This document shows positions 58,901-64,000 of a stretch of DNA of 64,000 nt, piece after piece. The position numbers and the translations under genes are program-made. The notes beneath the pieces were generated by a model, which was given only the letters and a program-made list of their open reading frames with translations, had not been told where the DNA came from and did not search any database. Position 1 is the first letter of the stretch; each line of letters starts with the position of its first letter. The stretch is taken from the NCBI RefSeq assembly GCF_029227915.1, contig NC_079884.1:26474001-26538000 (forward strand), in the 5' to 3' direction. The stretch comes from Hydractinia symbiolongicarpus (taxonomy: Eukaryota > Cnidaria > Hydrozoa > Anthoathecata > Hydractiniidae).

Positions 58901-61541
58901 AACGGCAAAAAGCCTTTTCGTAACATTTTTATGAAAACATTAGGATAGTAACTCACATCACCTTTAAACTTCTCGACATGTCTTCTATCAGGATCACCAT
59001 CATGAAATGTCACCTGAGCAATATCATGATCATATTGATGCTCTCATGTTAAAATATCACAAATTAGAAGAAGACATGAGAGGTACACATGGAAATCTGA
59101 TGGATCGACTTGATGAAAACCTGCTACATCACCATGGGCATCCACATTATCATTCTGGATACGACAGTAAGTGGTTTGACATGTTCTACTCACAACCTTT
59201 GCGCGAAAAATAGATATGTTTACAAGAAACAAATTGCTAACCTTTTACGGGTGTTTCACAAATTGGAAAGTGTGCGCTAAATGTCAAATTGGCGTTAGCT
59301 GCAAAGCTACCCCTGCACAAATCTATTCGTTCACCTGACGAATGAATGGAGAGAAAGAAATAGTATCGGGCGCGTTTTAATTTTTTTTTTTTTATTTTTC
59401 ACCATGAGAAATTACAGAAATCGAGGCATTTATTTGACTCCTAACTTTTCCATTTCATAGTCTACTCCTACAAGAATCCATGGGATAATGCTCGTATACC
59501 ATACCACGTTCCAGGTATGGTTCTTGTTAGTATTTACGAGCATGAAACGCATGGACATGTTTCAAGAAAGTTCATTATGTAGGTTAGAATTTAAATGCTG
59601 AAAAGTATAGAAGAGATTATAGGTAGAAATATAATAGACAACGAGACAGTTAGAAATAGTTTGTTTTTAGATTTACGAGCATATTTTTTGCAAAATACAT
59701 TTTCGTTAGCATATTTCACTTCTGGTACATATTAAAAAAATAATCGGAGTGCCCATCAGTGTTCATGTTATTCAAAGTTTAATCATAGTAGTTTAGTAGG
59801 AGACCTTTCAAGGGTTCCTTTTCCCAACATCGGGTAAAGAAAACCAATGTTGCACATATAGGTATATAAATAATTTCGACCCTCTGCAATTATTTAAGTA
59901 TACGTCCAACACTACATTTCTTTACCCAACAATGGGGAAAAGAATTTCTGATAATGTAACTTACCAAACTGTCTTCTGATAAAATTTGAATGATAATACT
60001 GATAAATATTTTTTGCCTAGTTGAGAATCATCCTGATAACACTGCAGAAGAAGAACATGTGGGTGGAGGGTCAATGGAAATGGGTGGTAAAGATGACGGT
60101 AAAGGGGAAGAAAAAGGTGGGCCGTTGGTTGAGGCTAAAGAAGAATCAAAACCACCTCCCAAAAAAGATGATGACAAGAAGGATGAAAAGGAAGAAAAAA
60201 AACCCGAAAAGAAACCCGAAAAGCCCGAGAAGCCCGATTGGACTGGCATTCCTCCGAAAATACCAGCACAAAGAGGTGGTCCTGAAACAAGTGGGAGCAT
60301 TGGGTTGGCTAGTAATGAGAGTCTAGCTGATGCAGGTACAATGAGTTTATAATTAAAAAAATATGTCCAACATATCTTTACCAACGACAAAAACAAACTA
60401 CATTTACAAAATCTATTTGAGATATATTTCGTATTTAGGACCTAGCAAGTTAGCGCCTTTGCAACAAGCCATCATGGCGTATAAAGCTATGAATTTAAGT
60501 GTTCCCGCGTCATTACAAATACAAGAATTAAAGGAGGAACTAAAAATGGAGCGTGCAAAAGAAGCCTCACTAGTTGCATCACGTGACAGCCACGAAACAG
60601 CCTCGGCTAAAGATAAAGAACCACCTACGGCTAAAGATAAAGAACCACCAAGGCAAGCTGAAACACCAAACGGTGCGGCGGAGGTTACCAAAGCAATACA
60701 ACAGATGGGGAGCAGAGCGGCAAGTTACAATATCCATGCAGCGCCACAATTTCAGCGTCTTCAACAGTTAAATTTCCTTCAGCAAAGCTACTTAAAGCAA
60801 ATGCTGGATGATGCTGTAGCAGCCACGAAAATTAATCAAAAGCCAGTACAAAAAGAAGATAATGAGCAAGCCACAGTAGAGAATATTTTGGGTTTGGGTC
60901 ATGCAAGTGACAAGCCGGTACAATCAGCTCAGTTGTTGGGTCTGTTAAACAACATGCTTAAGCAGGGTGCGTCCAATGTGGCTTTCAACAACCTCGCAAA
61001 GGCTGTTCAGGGAACATCTAATTTTGTGAAGCAACCATCGACTGAAGAACCGGCAGCAGCAACGATAAAAGCAGAGCCTGTTAGCGCTGATTCTAAATCA
61101 AGTGGGGTTGATAAAACATCGTCTTTAACATCTCTGGTCACTGGAGCAAGCTCCTTAACTCCGAGTGAAGTTCCAACACTCGATGTGCCAGACAATGATC
61201 AAGAAAATATCGCAAACGAAACGGAAAGCAACGAGAATAACGATTTAATAAGTTTACTCAACACAGCTGGTGTAATAAAACATAAGAAAAAACATCACAA
61301 GAAGAAGCACAACGTAGATGCTGACGATGCATATGCAAAAATTGGCTACGAAGGACCCACCGGTGGAGATAGTTATAAAGTTGGTGTCAAAAAAGACACT
61401 TCGTCGCCTGTTACTGGCGACCATAACAAAGCATATGTGACTTTAAAGGATATAAGTTCAGCAGAATCCACAGTTGATGTCAATGCTAATGACGAGGCTA
61501 GCAAAAAAACAAACATTAAAACTGACCTAAAAACTCAATAA
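55917..61541 (+). CDS. Large secreted His/Gly/Lys/Glu-rich protein, eight exons, 1,353 aa
   Basis: Exons: 55917-55947, 56140-58305, 58384-58500, 58668-58768, 58992-59166, 59461-59514, 60021-60335, 60439-61541. Every intron is GT/AG, all phases agree, and the total is 4,062 nt. Exon 1 plus the start of exon 2 gives the signal peptide MKLATILFLSCTLQA. Then come an acidic/His region, a basic run near 236-262 (KKHKKHKKVKH), a His/Gly/Met-rich block around 520-735 with GHG and GGG repeats, HHGHHGHHG, a His-rich helical stretch, a PEK-rich segment near 915-945, and a C-terminal part with paired AKDKEPP repeats and KHKKKHHKKKH. Many Lys-Arg pairs could be cleavage sites. No transmembrane span or known domain. 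I infer an extracellular matrix, cuticle or metal-binding protein; the family is not recognised. Confidence 0.85.
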
Positions 61542-62331
61542 AAAACAAGCACAAATCAGTGAGTTATGCTCGAACAACAACGTCACAGTTCGAAGAACCG
61601 CCAGATCTCCATCGTAAACTTTCTAAAGATGCGCGCAAAAATGACTTTAGTGAATTTGTTAAAAAATGTTCTGTCTGTGTGTAAGTGTGTATATCTGTAT
61701 GGGATGAGTGCTGTATTGTTTGTATCTCACAATATTGTGTGTAAAAACTATGTTTGACATTAGAACTCCTTTTGCATTATTAATTTCATATAGCAAAAGT
61801 AAATTTGCCACTAGAGATCGATCAAATTTACCCTGACATTTTTAAAATAAAATGTTCTAATTTTGTTAAGTACCAATGCTATAAATGTAGCAGAAGATAC
61901 TGCCTAAAATCAATCTTGCTTTATACAATGCTATTTCTTATGCATAATCAGGTTTCTTCTAACCCTTGTTTGTTTTCTTCATTTTCCCGAAATTTGCTGA
62001 CTTTCATGTTCTAGTACTTTTAGTTTAGTCGTCAGTCTCCTTTCATATCCACAGTACTTTAAGTGCACTTAGGGCTGGATTCCAAGTTGGTTAAACACAC
62101 GTATAATATTTCACATATACGTAAAGATGAAATTTTAAAGATGAATTTTAATTAACAAATCATTTTTATTTCTGACGATTTTATAGGCATGACACGACGT
62201 AGCTTTATTTGTAAGGACATCTAGTTGCGTAGAATTAAAACGAGATTCTTTTATTCTTAGCTTTTTTGTTATTACGTCAGTAATTGTATTGTTATACAAT
62301 TGTATTGCTTTGTTTCAAAATTTGGAATAAA
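61542..62331 (+). terminator. 3' UTR with poly(A) signal at 62,326
   Basis: AATAAA at 62,326-62,331 is followed by a GT/T-rich stretch, a plausible end for the secreted-protein gene about 785 bp after its stop. Confidence 0.55.
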
Positions 62332-62687
62332 GTGTTATTTTTGATGCGGGAGAGGAATAGAATTAGGGAAAGGTTATTGTTGTATTTTGAGAAAAAACTC
62401 GATATGACTTGAACTGTTCTTTTGTCGCTCGCGTCTCAACTCGCCATAGTAAGCCTCTTTTACCAACCAATAAGAACCCCTCTGATTTTGGAATAACAGA
62501 AGTATGTTCCACATATTCCTTTGTTCGATGTGAGGAAAGGAGGTAGGGGGCTCCGACTGAATACTAAATAAACCATTAACGGTAGATACTTAAAACCACA
62601 TTGTGAGATATTCTTTGATATGTTTAAAAATTCTAATTCTCCATTTATATTTACAACAAGCATATTTATATACAAACTTTTAAAACC

Positions 62688-64000
62688 TCAATAATAATAT
62701 TGAAATAAACCGTTTCGATCTTCATCTTTGTAAGTGTTTCTATTTATAGCTTCCCTTTTTTCCAATGCGACTTGCGCCATATTTAGCATCTTTGAACTGT
62801 AAGCTGTCATTTGATAATTTGGATCGCGTGACGAACCTTTGAAATATACAAAGGGGGACAATAATATTTTAAACGAAGAAACTGAAGCCGATGCTCATGC
62901 ATGTGCAATGATCTAAGAAAACCTAATGTTCTCCTGTTCCGCTAAAATAAAAAAATAAAGGACACAATTTTGATATGGCGTTGTTAGAGGGCGTGTGGCG
63001 GAGATGTCTATGAATGTCGATGAATGTAAAAAATTTTTAAAAAAAATTAAAGTACAAGGCAAAAAATATATTTCTTTAAAATTTTTATTTTTCGATACAT
63101 AAATAAGCAACTCTTTTCTCTCTTTCTCGCGGCAGAGGAAGTTCCTGGGAACGAGTTTGGTTAATGGAGAAATTAATGTGATGTCAACTGCGTACCCAGA
63201 GTGTAAAAAAGGTCTGGTGACGAGCTCATGATGGCTTCCGCGCTACAAATAAATCTCGCAACGCGTAATGTCAAGATTTCGTTTTGTGAATATAATCGAA
63301 GTGAGATCGATTAATATATTGCTTCATAAAGATTTTTTAGAGAGAGCGTAGTATAGGAAAAGAAAACAAAGTGTCTGAGTTAAGAGTTAAGTTAAAATAC
63401 ATTTTGAAAATCCACGATAGAAAGATTGTGCGGACGTTTTTACCTCTTGTCATACTGTTCCCTATCATGTCATTCACTTTACTTTTGTCTTCGTTGTCAC
63501 TCCATTGACGGTTGACAGGTTGACCAATAAAGCGCATAACGTTTTGAGACTGTCGGTCTGGGTAGCTGTCACCTAAAAACATTTTGATTGGTAATTGTAA
63601 TTTTGGTAATTGGTAAATTGTAACACACTGATTGGTAAAAAAATGTACAAACTTTATTTCCAGCTCTCTTTCCTTTAATTTATCGCTTAACCCAGTACGA
63701 GTGGGTATTTAAGAAGCATCCAAGATAAGGGCCTGATAATCCCACGGTAATTACTCAGTGATTATATAGGTAACTATTGATATTTGGTTCACGTGTTGTT
63801 TTGAAAATAAGCAATATGGACAATAAAAACAGTGTTACAAAAATCACGTGTTATTATTTAATGAAATAAATCAAATGTACGATTCTTGGTTTTACTGATC
63901 TGGTCTGCAATATAGAAGATAGTAAAACTTATATAATCTTACCATTTTCCTCCATTCCGTTCTCATGATGCTGATTTTCTCGATCAGTTATTGTTGTGCC
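62688..64000 (-). CDS. 3' end of a spliced gene, unknown (runs off the window)
   Basis: Three exons: 64000-63943 (5' part outside the window), 63572-63444 and 62836-62688 ending in TGA. The introns are GT/AG and the phases join exactly (phase 1 at both junctions). The visible 112 residues include ENQHHENGMEENG, DSYPDRQSQNVMRFIGQPVN, RQWSDNEDKSKVNDMIGNSM, then DPNYQMTAYSSKMLNMAQVA and a polar tail ending QYYY. It is hydrophilic, with no membrane span in this part, and could be a cytoplasmic tail or a disordered C-terminus. Family not recognised. It converges tail-to-tail with the secreted-protein gene, stop to poly(A) signal about 360 bp. Confidence 0.65.

Overview
The window looks like AT-rich nuclear DNA from a metazoan, most likely a cnidarian and perhaps a hydrozoan. 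Protein-coding genes are split into many small exons with GT/AG introns. The mobile elements also fit: Penelope-like, DIRS-like, short-LTR copia, RTE-like, a TTAA-target DNA transposon, and a decayed HIRAN-domain ORF of the kind I recall from cnidarian genomes. The species call is inference; nothing here names the organism.
Layout. 1-37 kb is mostly gene-poor and repeat-dominated: an RTE-like LINE 3' end (1-1.25 kb), two TIR-bounded elements packed with small hairpins (5.5-6.5 kb), a long palindrome (11.24-11.32 kb), a HIRAN pseudogene (12.2-12.6 kb), three degenerate tandem arrays sharing an ATCCATAC box (14.7-15.2, 18.0-18.6 and 23.35-24.6 kb), a Penelope-like element with a GIY-YIG end (16.3-17.85 kb), a copia element with 77-bp LTRs (29.18-34.83 kb) whose integrase is split by a 1.1-kb TTAA-target insertion, and a TA-flanked MITE (36.2-36.5 kb). 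A 2.1-kb minisatellite of 30-bp units fills 37.36-39.47 kb.
39.9-50 kb is a host-gene island: a small intronless gene (39,900-40,319, +), a second intronless gene (42,547-43,047, -) and a complete 15-exon GALK2-type sugar kinase (49,855-43,806, -), whose exon phases all agree and give 464 residues. 51.1-54.5 kb returns to repeats: a third copy of the hairpin-filled TIR family and a decayed DIRS-like element.
55.9-61.5 kb holds an eight-exon gene for a 1,353-residue secreted protein rich in His, Gly, Lys and Glu. A second gene enters from the right end on the minus strand, converges on it tail-to-tail and ends at 62,688.
The most unusual signal is the TIR family with copies at 5,532-5,855, 6,063-6,498 and 51,105-51,550. 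Its interiors carry short hairpins whose cores stay constant while the stems change on both sides together, so pairing is kept.
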